Origin: DAIQRJ01 sp963708795 | GTDB taxonomy: Bacteria; Actinomycetota; Actinomycetes; Propionibacteriales; DAIQRJ01 | Length of the DNA stretch: 64,000 nt | NCBI GenBank assembly: GCA_963708795.1 | Contig: CAVPUH010000012.1 | Coordinates: 124,001 to 188,000 of the forward strand | Direction of reading: 5' to 3' | Shown here: piece after piece, positions 6,900-15,370 of the stretch | Position numbering within the stretch: the stretch's first letter is position 1 | Layout of the letters: each line of letters opens with the position of its first letter | Program-made: the position numbers and the translations under genes | The notes under the pieces: model-generated | Told to the model about the DNA's origin: nothing | The model's input: the letters and a program-made list of their open reading frames with translations, nothing else | The model's database searches: none

Positions 6900-9401
6900 A
6901 TGTTCGAGAGGTTCACCGACCGAGCACGCCGCGTTGTCGTGCTGGCCTCTGAAGAGGCCCGCATGCTCAGCCACAACTACATCGGCACCGAGCACATCCT
7001 GCTCGGCCTCATCCACGAGGGTGAAGGCCTCGCCGCCAAGGCGCTGGAGCAACTCGGCATCACGCTGGAGTCCGTCCGCGCCCAGGTCGAGGAAGTGATC
7101 GGGCAGGGTCAGCAGGCCCCGACCGGGCACATCCCGTTCACGCCGCGCGCCAAGAAGGTCCTCGAGCTTTCCCTGCGCGAGGCTCTGCAGCTCGGCCACA
7201 GCTACATCAGCACCGAGCACATCCTGCTCGGCCTCATCCGCGAGGGCGAGGGTGTCGCGGTGCAGGTGCTCCTGAAGCAGGGCGCCGACCTGGGTCGTGT
7301 CCGCCAGCAGGTCATGCAGCTGCTCTCGGGCTACCAGGGCAAGGAGCAGGCCGCGATGTCCGGCGGCCCGACCGAAGGGTCCCCGCAGGGTTCGCTGGTC
7401 CTCGACCAGTTCGGCCGCAACCTGACCCAGGCCGCCCGGGAGGGCAAGCTCGACCCCGTCATCGGTCGCGAGAAAGAGATCGAGCGGGTCATGCAGGTGC
7501 TCTCGCGCCGCACCAAGAACAACCCCGTCCTCATCGGGGAGCCCGGCGTCGGCAAGACGACGATCGTCGAGGGGCTGGCCCAGCAGGTCGTCCGCGGGGA
7601 CGTCCCCGAGACGCTGAAGGACAAGCAGCTGTACACGCTCGACCTCGGGTCGCTCGTGGCCGGCAGCCGTTACCGCGGTGACTTCGAGGAGCGCCTGAAG
7701 AAGGTGCTCAAGGAGATCCAGACCCGCGGCGACATCGTCCTGTTCATCGACGAGATCCACACGCTCGTCGGTGCCGGTGCCGCCGAAGGTGCCATCGACG
7801 CCGCGTCCATCCTGAAGCCGAAGCTGGCCCGGGGTGAGCTGCAGACGATCGGCGCGACCACCCTCGACGAGTACCGCAAGTACCTCGAGAAGGACGCCGC
7901 GCTCGAGCGCCGGTTCCAGCCCATCCAGGTCAACGAGCCGTCGATCGCCAACACGATCGAGATGCTGAAGGGCGTCCGGGACCTGTACGAGGCGCACCAC
8001 CGCGTCACCATCACCGACGAGGCCCTGGTGGCCGCGGCGACGATGGCCGACCGGTACATCTCCGACCGTTTCCTCCCGGACAAGGCGATCGACCTGATCG
8101 ACGAGGCCGGGTCCCGGCTGCGCATCCGTCGGATGACGGCGCCGCCGGACCTGCGCGACTTCGACCGGAAGATCGACGAGGTCCGCCGCGACAAGGAGGC
8201 CGCGATCGACGCTCAGGACTACGAGCGCGCGGCGAAGCGTCGTGACGAGGAGAAGAAGCTCACCATCGCCAAGGGCGAGCGCGAGCAGCAGTGGAAGACC
8301 GGAGACCTCGACGTCGTCGCCGAGGTGGACGAGGAGCTGATCGCGGAGGTCCTGTCGATCTCCACGGGCATCCCGGTGCTGAAGCTGACCGAGGAGGAGA
8401 GCGGTCGCCTCATGCACATGGAGGACGAGCTGCACAAGCGCGTCATCGGCCAGGACGGTGCCATCACGGCCCTGTCCCGGGCGATCAGGCGTACGCGGGC
8501 CGGCCTCAAGGACCCGAAGCGCCCCGGCGGTTCGTTCATCTTCGCGGGCCCGACCGGTACGGGTAAGACGTACCTGTCGAAGGCGCTCGCGGAGTTCCTG
8601 TTCGGCGACCCGGACTCGCTCATCCAGCTCGACATGAGCGAGTACTCGGAGAAGCACACGGTCTCGCGGCTGTTCGGTTCACCGCCCGGGTACGTGGGTT
8701 ACGAAGAGGGCGGCCAGCTCACCGAGAAGGTCCGTCGCAAGCCGTTCTCCGTCGTGCTGTTCGACGAGGTGGAGAAGGCCCACCCGGACATCTTCAACTC
8801 GCTGCTGCAGATCCTCGAGGAAGGCCGGCTCACCGACTCCCAGGGCCGAGTGGTCGACTTCAAGAACACGGTCGTGATCATGACGACCAACCTCGGTACC
8901 CGCGACATCGCTCGTGGCGGCGGGGTCGGCTTCGCCAACTCGAACGACCCGACGACGTCGTACGAGCGGATGAAGTCGAAGGTGTCCGAGGAGCTCAAGC
9001 AGCACTTCCGGCCGGAGTTCCTCAACCGTGTCGACGAGGTCATCGTGTTCCCGCCGCCCACTGCGCCGGAGATCCTGCTGATGGTCGACCTGATGATCGC
9101 CGACGTCGAGAAGCGCCTGAAGGACAAGGACATGGCGCTCGAGCTCACGCCCGTGGCGAAGCAGCTGCTGGCCGACCGCGGGTTCGACCCGCTGCTCGGT
9201 GCCCGTCCGCTCCGGCGCACGGTTCAGCGCGACGTCGAGGACACCATGGCCGAGAAGATCCTGTTCGGGGAGCTTCGTCCCGGTCAGATCGTCCTGGTCG
9301 ACGTGACCGGTGAGGGCTCGGAGGCGCAGTTCACCTTCACGGGAACCTCGAAGGGCGAGCTGCCCGACCTGCCTCCGATCGAGGTCGCGGACGCGCCGTA
9401 G
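6900..9401 (+). CDS. clpC: ATP-dependent Clp protease ATP-binding subunit ClpC
   Basis: ClpC is the Hsp100 unfoldase that feeds substrates to ClpP. The 833-residue product has two N-terminal Clp repeats (to about 150), a first AAA module with Walker A GEPGVGKTT near 214-222 and Walker B VLFIDEIHT, a UVR-type middle segment (about 420-460), and a second AAA module with Walker A GPTGTGKT near 550-557. A C-terminal D2-small domain includes GARPLRRTVQ. The ATG at 6900 follows GGAG with good spacing, and the length matches ClpC1 of relatives. Confidence 0.97.
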   Translation: MFERFTDRARRVVVLASEEARMLSHNYIGTEHILLGLIHEGEGLAAKALEQLGITLESVRAQVEEVIGQGQQAPTGHIPFTPRAKKVLELSLREALQLGHSYISTEHILLGLIREGEGVAVQVLLKQGADLGRVRQQVMQLLSGYQGKEQAAMSGGPTEGSPQGSLVLDQFGRNLTQAAREGKLDPVIGREKEIERVMQVLSRRTKNNPVLIGEPGVGKTTIVEGLAQQVVRGDVPETLKDKQLYTLDLGSLVAGSRYRGDFEERLKKVLKEIQTRGDIVLFIDEIHTLVGAGAAEGAIDAASILKPKLARGELQTIGATTLDEYRKYLEKDAALERRFQPIQVNEPSIANTIEMLKGVRDLYEAHHRVTITDEALVAAATMADRYISDRFLPDKAIDLIDEAGSRLRIRRMTAPPDLRDFDRKIDEVRRDKEAAIDAQDYERAAKRRDEEKKLTIAKGEREQQWKTGDLDVVAEVDEELIAEVLSISTGIPVLKLTEEESGRLMHMEDELHKRVIGQDGAITALSRAIRRTRAGLKDPKRPGGSFIFAGPTGTGKTYLSKALAEFLFGDPDSLIQLDMSEYSEKHTVSRLFGSPPGYVGYEEGGQLTEKVRRKPFSVVLFDEVEKAHPDIFNSLLQILEEGRLTDSQGRVVDFKNTVVIMTTNLGTRDIARGGGVGFANSNDPTTSYERMKSKVSEELKQHFRPEFLNRVDEVIVFPPPTAPEILLMVDLMIADVEKRLKDKDMALELTPVAKQLLADRGFDPLLGARPLRRTVQRDVEDTMAEKILFGELRPGQIVLVDVTGEGSEAQFTFTGTSKGELPDLPPIEVADAP

Positions 9402-9430
9402 GGCGCTGCCGGTACTGCAGAGCACGACCA

Positions 9431-9459
9431 CGGACCCGTCGGTCCGGGAGAGATCCCGG
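9431..9459 (+). terminator. Overlapping hairpins after clpC
   Basis: CGGACC at 9431-9436 pairs with GGTCCG at 9441-9446. CCGGGA at 9444-9449 pairs with TCCCGG at 9454-9459. The two stems share bases 9444-9446, so they are mutually exclusive. They begin 30 bases after the clpC stop and probably end its transcript. Confidence 0.55.
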
Positions 9460-9609
9460 GCCGGCGGGTTCTGTGGTCTCGCCGGGCGGCCGGCGGCTCG
9501 GTCGGTGTGGTGGACGCCTGTTGATCGCCAGGCCGTCGTCACGGGAGAGTGTGCTCGCCACGCGCACCGGCCGGACGGGCCGTCCCGACGTGGCGTAGGA
9601 GCCGCCGTC

Positions 9610-10065
9610 ATGCGCGCGATCAGAGTCAGTTCCCTGCTTCGGGCCCTCGGCCCGGCGATCGCCGTGGCCGTCCCGGCCGGCGTCTCGTCCCGGTCCTCGA
9701 TCCAGGCCTCGCTGCTCACCGGCACCGACCTGGCGTCGAGGGAACTCGACTCTCACGGCATCCAGCTGATCGCGTGGACCCCCGATGAGGGCGCGACCTT
9801 CACGAGACTCCAGACCACCGGCAGCCGCGCGCTGACGACCGGGACGTGGGTGGCCGCCGCGCTGCTCCTCACCCGGTTCGCCGGACGGCTACCGGTACCC
9901 GTCGCGGTCCGGGTCGTCACCACCGGCGTGCTCGTGTACGTGCTGGACCAGGTCGTCGTGGACAGGCTCGAGGCCGCCCTCGACCGGCTCTCCGGCGCCG
10001 ACGAACAGAACCGGGTGCCGGCGCCACCGTCCGCGGACGGTGGCGGCCAGGCGTCACGAGGGTGA
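9610..10065 (+). CDS. Small membrane protein of unknown function
   Basis: Family not recognised. From the ATG at 9610 the product has 151 residues: a hydrophobic stretch near 13-25, a polar segment rich in Asp, Gly and Thr (about 35-75), and a long hydrophobic region from about 76 to 115 that could form one or two membrane helices. It ends in an acidic, proline-rich tail. It sits alone about 200 bases after clpC, and its stop overlaps the end of the opposite-strand PH-domain gene by 12 bases. Codon use looks like its neighbours. No ribosome site is obvious, so the start is uncertain. Confidence 0.55.
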   Translation: MRAIRVSSLLRALGPAIAVAVPAGVSSRSSIQASLLTGTDLASRELDSHGIQLIAWTPDEGATFTRLQTTGSRALTTGTWVAAALLLTRFAGRLPVPVAVRVVTTGVLVYVLDQVVVDRLEAALDRLSGADEQNRVPAPPSADGGGQASRG

Positions 10066-11667
10066 CGCGAGGGCGGGCTCGACCGCGCCGACCGCGGCAG
10101 CCGCGCCACCAGACCGGCCCGGGCCTGCGTGGTCGACGAACTCGCCGACGACCGGCAGCAGCTCCCCGGCCAGGCCCGCAGCCGCTCCGGTGACCAGGTC
10201 GCTCACGGGGTAGTGCTGGCGTCCGGCCGCTGTCGTCACCGTGAGGGTCGTCAGGGCGGCCCGACGCTGGAAGTAGGACTGACGCAAGGTCACGCCGATC
10301 ACCCCGTCGACCGACAGCGTGCACCTGCGCCTGACCAGGGATCCGTATCGGGTGACCAACCAGCGCCCTCCGGTCGAGCCGGGTGCGGTGACCAGAGCGT
10401 GGCCGAGGTTGCGGTATCGATCGCTCGCGATCCACGCCGAGATCGGGAGCAATGCGAGTGACCCGAGCGCCACCCAAGCGGGCAGCGACCCGAGCCACGA
10501 CCACACCACCACGGCCGACACGACCACCACGGTCACGCCGAGAGCCCTGGTGAGGCGGCGTCGCAACGCCGTCGAGGTGCGCGGCACGAGCGTGGCGGCT
10601 GCGGGCACGGCGGAGCCGAGGACGGCGGTCTCCACGCGGACCGACTGCTCCCGAGGTGCGGGCGGTACGAGGAGACTGCCACCGCGTTCGGAGCCGCGGC
10701 CCACCCGCAGCCCGGTCGCGATGGCCAGGCAGCGGGATCCGCCGGCCAGTCGGAGCAGCAGTGGTTCCGAGCGCTCGACCCCGCGGATCCGTCGCAGCTC
10801 CACGCTGGTCGCGCGAGTGGTCAGCAGCCCACGGGACACGTGGAGCGACCCGCCGGCATGCCGGGTGAGCCGAAACCCCCAGAAGGCCAGCGCGTAGCCG
10901 AAGACGGAGAGCAGCGTGACGAGGACGGCGGCGGCCAGCCCGATCTCGAGGACGTCGAGCCAGAGGGCGGTTCGCGTGACGTGGTCGATGCCGGCCCGGA
11001 CGGCGGAGATCCGGTCCGGGTGCAGGTGGGCTTCGCCGGTGATCCGCCAGCCCAGGCCGATGAGGAAGAGAGCCGTGACCGCGCCGGACAGGGTGGCCGG
11101 TGCGAAGCGGATCCACCGCGGATCGAAGCCCACCAGCTCGGTCTCGTTGTCGATGGTCGCGACCTGCAGGTCCCCGGCTGCGGTACCAACCCGGGTGTCG
11201 TCGCCGGCGGCTGGGGCCCGATGCAGGAGCTCGGCCCGCAGGGTCGAGGCTCGCTTCCCGGCCAGCCCGTCCAACGTCAGCGGCGGCGCCTTGCGATCGG
11301 ACGTGCCGGTTCCGATCTCGACCTTGACCAGTCCCAGCACCCGCTGCAGCGGATGGGCGCTCACATCGACGGTGCGGACCCGATCACGGGGGACCGTGAT
11401 CGTCTTGCGGGCGAGGAGGCCCTTCCGGACCTGCACGACGCTCGCGGTGATCCGGTAGCGGGTGGTGAGCCAGCGGGAGATGCCGAGTGCGACCAGTACC
11501 CCGACGCCGATGAGGCTCCACGGGGGTTGGGACCCGCTGGCGTGCCCGGCGAAGACGAGCGCGATGAGCAGCGGGAGTGCCCGGATGAGTTCGCGGACCG
11601 GCTGGACGAACAGCATCCCGACCGAGAGGCGCTGCCAGGGCTGCGAGTCGGTGACCGGGTCGGTCAT
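10054..11667 (-). CDS. PH domain membrane protein (YdbT/bPH2 type)
   Basis: This is a 537-residue membrane protein of the bacterial PH-domain (bPH2) family; role in the envelope unknown. Hydrophobic pairs near 20-65, 185-250 and 370-420 are followed by PH-like repeats. A signature is RYRITASVVQVRKGLLARKTITVPRDRVRTVDV near 70-103, cited here only by its ends. Later come VSRGLLTTRATSVELRRI and the final RCTLSVDGVIG region, giving three repeats. Its ATG at 11667 overlaps the stop of the upstream partner (ATGA), the usual YdbS-YdbT arrangement. Confidence 0.85.
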   Translation of the reverse strand: MTDPVTDSQPWQRLSVGMLFVQPVRELIRALPLLIALVFAGHASGSQPPWSLIGVGVLVALGISRWLTTRYRITASVVQVRKGLLARKTITVPRDRVRTVDVSAHPLQRVLGLVKVEIGTGTSDRKAPPLTLDGLAGKRASTLRAELLHRAPAAGDDTRVGTAAGDLQVATIDNETELVGFDPRWIRFAPATLSGAVTALFLIGLGWRITGEAHLHPDRISAVRAGIDHVTRTALWLDVLEIGLAAAVLVTLLSVFGYALAFWGFRLTRHAGGSLHVSRGLLTTRATSVELRRIRGVERSEPLLLRLAGGSRCLAIATGLRVGRGSERGGSLLVPPAPREQSVRVETAVLGSAVPAAATLVPRTSTALRRRLTRALGVTVVVVSAVVVWSWLGSLPAWVALGSLALLPISAWIASDRYRNLGHALVTAPGSTGGRWLVTRYGSLVRRRCTLSVDGVIGVTLRQSYFQRRAALTTLTVTTAAGRQHYPVSDLVTGAAAGLAGELLPVVGEFVDHAGPGRSGGAAAAVGAVEPALASPS

Positions 11668-12182
11668 GTCGCGTCCCCTCGATCGGCCTGGGCAGCGTCG
11701 GTGAGTTGCTGCGCGATGCGGGCGGCGTCGTCGACGTCGAGCCCGTCGATGACCAGCGGCCCGGCCGCGGACGCCGTCGTCACGGTCACCTTCGCCAGGC
11801 CGAAGAGCCGGCCGATGGGCCCGCGTTCGGTGTCGACGGTCTGGATGCGCGACAGCGGCGCGATCCGCCGCTCCTGGGTGAACCACCCGGTCTGGGTGTA
11901 GGCGGCCTCGGCAGTGAGTTCCCACCGGTGGACGCGGTACCGCCAGGTGGGCATGACCGAGAGATGGACGATCGCGACCAGCACGCTGATGACAAGGACC
12001 GGCACGTGCCACGGCGGGAGCGGGAATCCGACCGCCAGGCTGAGCACTTCCGCGCCGATGACGAGCACCCAGCCCGCCAGGGCCCGCGCGAACCAGTAGC
12101 GGACGGCTCGAGGGGAGACGAGGTGGGCCGGCGCCCGCAGTACGGGCTCCGGTTCGAGCAGTGGCGGCGAGGTGCTGGACAT
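11664..12182 (-). CDS. PH domain membrane protein (YdbS type)
   Basis: This is the 172-residue single-repeat partner of the following bPH2 protein. Two membrane helices lie near 30-75 (GWVLVIGAEVLSLAVG, then VPVLVISVLVAIVHL). A PH-like domain follows, with TQERRIAPLSRIQTVDTERGP, GLAKVTVTTASAAG and a C-terminal helix DAARIAQQL. The two genes are co-translated, and pairs like this are widespread in Firmicutes and Actinobacteria; the biochemical function is not established. It is divergent from the ferredoxin reductase gene. Confidence 0.87.
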   Translation of the reverse strand: MSSTSPPLLEPEPVLRAPAHLVSPRAVRYWFARALAGWVLVIGAEVLSLAVGFPLPPWHVPVLVISVLVAIVHLSVMPTWRYRVHRWELTAEAAYTQTGWFTQERRIAPLSRIQTVDTERGPIGRLFGLAKVTVTTASAAGPLVIDGLDVDDAARIAQQLTDAAQADRGDAT

Positions 12183-12300
12183 GACGTCAGCCTCGCCGCC
12201 CGGCGGCCGGCGGCCACGGGCCCGGTGTCAGCAGCCCGAGGTGACGGATGTCAGCGATCGGCTCTCGCTGATCCATCCACGTGCGCCCGGGGCCGCACGC

Positions 12301-12319
12301 GCCCGCCCCGCGGGCGGGC
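12301..12319 (+). promoter_or_regulatory. GC hairpin just before the reductase start
   Basis: GCCCGCC at 12301-12307 pairs with GGCGGGC at 12313-12319, ending 16 bases before the GTG start at 12336. It could influence translation start or be part of the divergent promoter region; the role is inferred only. Confidence 0.35.
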
Positions 12320-12335
12320 TTCGTAGGGTGAGCAC

Positions 12336-13373
12336 GTGTCTACTTCCTCGCCGGCAGGCGACCACCGCCGGGCGCGACCCGTGCACCAGACCGACATCCT
12401 GATCGTCGGCGCCGGTCCGGTCGGGTTGTTCGGCGGCTTCTACGCCGGTCTGCGCGGCCTGTCGGTCACGTTGATGGACACCCTGCCGGCGGCCGGCGGC
12501 CAGGTCACGGCCATGTACCCGGAGAAGGACATCCTCGACGTCGCGGGCTTTCCGAAGGTTCGGGGACGCGATCTGGTGGACGGTCTGGTGGCCCAGGTCG
12601 AACCGTTCGCACCCACCTGGATGCTCGACGAGCAGGCGATCGACCTCCGGGTCGACGACCAGGGCGTGCACGTGACCGGCGCGAGCGGCCGACGGATCCG
12701 CGCAGGTGCCGTCGTGCTCACCGGCGGGATCGGATCGTTCACGCCGAAGCCGTTGCCGGCTGCGGCGACGTGGCCGCATCCGGGAATCCTCCACTTCGTC
12801 GAACGACCGGCGAGCCTGACCGATCACGACGTCGTCATCGTCGGCGGCGGGGACTCCGCGATCGACTGGGCACTCATGCTCACCCCGATTGCGGCGTCCG
12901 TGTCGATCGTCCATCGGCGCGATCGCTTCCGTGCCCATTCGGCTCTCGTCGACCGGGTACGTGACCTCGGCGTCCGGTTCCTGGTCCCGGGTGAGGTGTC
13001 GAAGCTGTCGGGCGACGACGGGACCCTGGCGGCCGTCGAGGTCGTCGACCCGGGCACCGGGGCGACCGTCACCGTGCCCTGCCAGACGGTCATCGCCGCG
13101 CTCGGGTTCCACGCCGAACTCGGCCCATTGGCCGAGTGGGGCCTCACCCTGCACGGACGCCATGTGGTGGTCGATCCGACCGGCGCCACCGGCGTGGACC
13201 GGGTCTATGCGGCCGGCGACCTCGTCACCTACCCGGGCAAGGTGGCACTTCTCGCGACCGGCTTCGGCGAGGTCGCGACCGCCGTCAACAACGCCGCGTC
13301 CCGCCTCGACCCGAGCGTCTCGCTGTTTCCCGGCCACACCAGCAACATGAACGAGCACGTGCACGGGAGCTGA
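12336..13373 (+). CDS. Ferredoxin--NADP reductase, type 2 (thioredoxin-reductase-like)
   Basis: The product is a 345-residue flavoprotein that moves electrons between NADPH and ferredoxin. It has the FAD-binding GAGPVGLFGGFYAGLRGLS near 25-43, GGQVTAMYPEKDILDVAGFP near 53-72 typical of type 2 FNR, a second dinucleotide site VIVGGGDSAIDWAL near 169-182, and the flavin-contact YAAGDLVTYPGKV near the end. There is no CxxC, which separates it from true thioredoxin reductase. The GTG at 12336 lacks a strong ribosome site. It stands alone, divergent from the PH-domain pair. Confidence 0.9.
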   Translation: MSTSSPAGDHRRARPVHQTDILIVGAGPVGLFGGFYAGLRGLSVTLMDTLPAAGGQVTAMYPEKDILDVAGFPKVRGRDLVDGLVAQVEPFAPTWMLDEQAIDLRVDDQGVHVTGASGRRIRAGAVVLTGGIGSFTPKPLPAAATWPHPGILHFVERPASLTDHDVVIVGGGDSAIDWALMLTPIAASVSIVHRRDRFRAHSALVDRVRDLGVRFLVPGEVSKLSGDDGTLAAVEVVDPGTGATVTVPCQTVIAALGFHAELGPLAEWGLTLHGRHVVVDPTGATGVDRVYAAGDLVTYPGKVALLATGFGEVATAVNNAASRLDPSVSLFPGHTSNMNEHVHGS

Positions 13374-13387
13374 CGGGCTCGAGCCCG
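13374..13387. terminator. 14-base palindrome after the reductase gene
   Basis: CGGGCTCGAGCCCG follows the TGA at 13371-13373 directly. It may act as a terminator or a protein-binding site. There is no loop or U-tract, so the call is weak. Confidence 0.3.
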
Positions 13388-13478
13388 GTTCGAGCCGTAC
13401 CGCCGGCCGGGCCGAAGTCGGGGGCTCCGTCGTCTGCACGCGGGCGGCGGGCCGCGATATCGAGGATCTGCCCGCCTG

Positions 13479-13510
13479 GGGGGTACACCCTTCGTCCGTG
13501 CGGTACCCCC
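13479..13510. promoter_or_regulatory. GGGGGTAC-N16-GTACCCCC operator candidate
   Basis: Perfect 8-base arms at 13479-13486 and 13503-13510, about 105 bases before the proposed PhyH start. Arm length and spacing fit a dimeric regulator. The AraC-type regulator two genes on is a natural candidate. One further GTACCCCC half-site occurs at 16742-16749, ahead of the Gfo/Idh gene at 16834. Confidence 0.5.
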
Positions 13511-13614
13511 TCGTGTCCGCCACGACGCCCATCGCCGACCCCCGAAGGTGCCTAGGCTGGGCGACGGCGGGACAGCCCGTCCCCCTCGATCCGATCGCCG
13601 GAGGCGAAGCGCCC

Positions 13615-14454
13615 GTGCTCACCGAAGACCAGCTCAGCGACTACGAGAAGAACGGCTTCGTCCTCGTCAAGGGCCTCCTCGACAAGGACGAAGCCGCGCA
13701 CATGCGGGCGGAGTCGCACGCCCTGCTGGCCCGGCTCGCCGACGCCCAGGACGCGACGTGGGCCTCCTCGGCCGCGCTCGCGGGAGGCAAGCCGACGCAC
13801 CTGCAGCACTGTCACGACGCGCAGTTCTATTCGGCTGCCTACAGCCGGCTGCTCGTCGACCCACGGTTCACCGACGTGGCCGGCCAGGTGATCGGCACGC
13901 CGAACGTCCAGCTCCACCACACCAAACTGTTCGTGAAACCACCGGCGGCCGGATCGCCGTTCCCGATGCACCAGGACCATCCGTTCTTCCCGCACACCCA
14001 TCACCGCATGGCGGCGGCCATCATGCACTTCGACGACGCGCCGGAGGAGAAGGGTTGCGTGCGGGTCGTGCCGGGGTCCTATCGCAACGGCCCGCTCGAG
14101 CACATCGCCGAGGGCAGCTACCACCTCGACCCCGAGCAGTGGCCGATCGAGATGTCGGTCCCGCTGCCGGCCGAGGCGGGTGACGTGCTGTTCTTCAGCT
14201 ACCTCACGGTTCATGCATCGGGTGTGAACGTCTCGAACGAGGCACGCACGACCTGGCTGGTGCAGTTCCGTGACCCCGCGGACCCGCCGTTGACCGACGC
14301 CCACACGTTCTCGCTGGGCCAGGGGATGATGCTCGCCGGGATCGACCCGACCGCCCGGGGCCACGCCGCCACCGCCGCGACGACGGCGATGGGTACGGCC
14401 GCGATGGGCGGGACGGCCGGCGCCACGATGGGCCCGTCGTCGGCGATGGGCTGA
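13615..14454 (+). CDS. PhyH-family Fe(II)/2-oxoglutarate dioxygenase
   Basis: This is a phytanoyl-CoA dioxygenase-like protein of 279 residues; such enzymes hydroxylate or oxidise small molecules using iron and 2-oxoglutarate. The N-terminal TEDQLSDYEKNGFVLVKGLL is the usual family opening. The metal triad is visible as H119-x-D121 (MHQDHPF) and a distal His near 200 (TVHASGVN), with an Arg near 219 for the co-substrate. GTG at 13615, preceded by GGAG, is preferred over an in-frame start 39 codons upstream. The last 35 residues are a low-complexity Met/Ala/Gly/Thr tail not seen in the core family. The AraC regulator follows at once. Confidence 0.85.
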   Translation: MLTEDQLSDYEKNGFVLVKGLLDKDEAAHMRAESHALLARLADAQDATWASSAALAGGKPTHLQHCHDAQFYSAAYSRLLVDPRFTDVAGQVIGTPNVQLHHTKLFVKPPAAGSPFPMHQDHPFFPHTHHRMAAAIMHFDDAPEEKGCVRVVPGSYRNGPLEHIAEGSYHLDPEQWPIEMSVPLPAEAGDVLFFSYLTVHASGVNVSNEARTTWLVQFRDPADPPLTDAHTFSLGQGMMLAGIDPTARGHAATAATTAMGTAAMGGTAGATMGPSSAMG

Positions 14455-14458
14455 CCTC

Positions 14459-15358
14459 TTGTCGCCGCCGGAGCAGCGGGTCGGGACCTACTCCGAACTC
14501 CCGAGGTTGCGAGCCCGGCGGATCGGCCTGACCCTCGCGGACCGCGACGTCGAGTTCGTCGACTGGGGCTTCTACGAGCCCGAGCCGTGGCGGAACTACC
14601 GTCATCGGCACTCCTACTTCGAGGTCTGCCTGGCCTACGCAGGCACGGGCCGGTTCAGCACCGACGCCGAAGACGTGGACATCGAAGCCGGAACCGCGTT
14701 CCTCGCGCGGCCCGGTGTGATCCACGAAATCGAATCGAGCACGGAGCACCCGCTCGGAATCACCTTCTGGAGCCTGGCCGTCGGACCGGGATCCGGCACC
14801 CCGGACTGGCTGGCTGGCTTCGCCGATCCCACGGCCCCGACGATCGCGACGGACGCGAGTGGTCTGGCGACGATCGTCGACCTGCTGGCGGGAGCCGTCC
14901 GTGACCGCAGCCCGGGCGAACGCTCCGACATGCTGGCCCGGACGCTTGCGGTCGAGACGATCCACACGTTCGCCCGGCGGCGACCCGGTGTCGACGACCC
15001 CGGTTCCCCCGAGATCGACAACACAGGCTTCGCTGTCGCGACGATGCACCGCTACCTCCGCGACAATCTCAGCCAGCCGATCCAGGTCCGCGACGTCGCC
15101 GCACAAGTACATCTGAGCGAGCGGCACGCCGCGCGGATCTTCGCCGCCGCGACCGGCGAGTCGCTTCTCGACCATCTGCGCTCACTGCGCCTCGAACGTG
15201 CGGCCGATCGGCTCCTGTCGGGAACGGACACCCTCACCGCCATCGCCGACGATGCCGGCTTCTACGATCGACGGCATTTCTCCAGGAGCTTCCGGCTTCG
15301 CTACGGAGTGAGCCCCACCGAGTTCCGCGAGGCAGCCGGGACGATCCACGACCGGTGA
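14459..15358 (+). CDS. AraC-family transcriptional regulator
   Basis: The 299-residue regulator has an N-terminal cupin sensor (RHRHSYFEVCLAYAGTGRF near 43-61, ARPGVIHEIES near 82-92) and a C-terminal double helix-turn-helix from about 204. That DNA-binding part is QVRDVAAQVHLSERHAARIF, then TDTLTAIADDAGFYDRRHFS and the typical YGVSPTEFR end. It starts with TTG at 14459, four bases after the PhyH stop, so the two are surely one transcript. It probably responds to a sugar-like ligand and controls the PhyH gene; the inverted repeat at 13479-13510 is a candidate site. Confidence 0.85.
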   Translation: MSPPEQRVGTYSELPRLRARRIGLTLADRDVEFVDWGFYEPEPWRNYRHRHSYFEVCLAYAGTGRFSTDAEDVDIEAGTAFLARPGVIHEIESSTEHPLGITFWSLAVGPGSGTPDWLAGFADPTAPTIATDASGLATIVDLLAGAVRDRSPGERSDMLARTLAVETIHTFARRRPGVDDPGSPEIDNTGFAVATMHRYLRDNLSQPIQVRDVAAQVHLSERHAARIFAAATGESLLDHLRSLRLERAADRLLSGTDTLTAIADDAGFYDRRHFSRSFRLRYGVSPTEFREAAGTIHDR

Positions 15359-15370
15359 GCCGACCCGGCG

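Noticed and set aside
5899..6900. Long + strand open frame across lsr2
   Set aside because: It overlaps lsr2 in another frame and shows only Arg/Pro/Ser-rich sequence typical of GC-rich antisense or shifted reading; Lsr2 is unmistakable.
6285..8657. 790-codon open frame opposite clpC
   Set aside because: High-GC antisense shadow with repeated Leu/Gly/Asp/His; clpC motifs are complete on the other strand.
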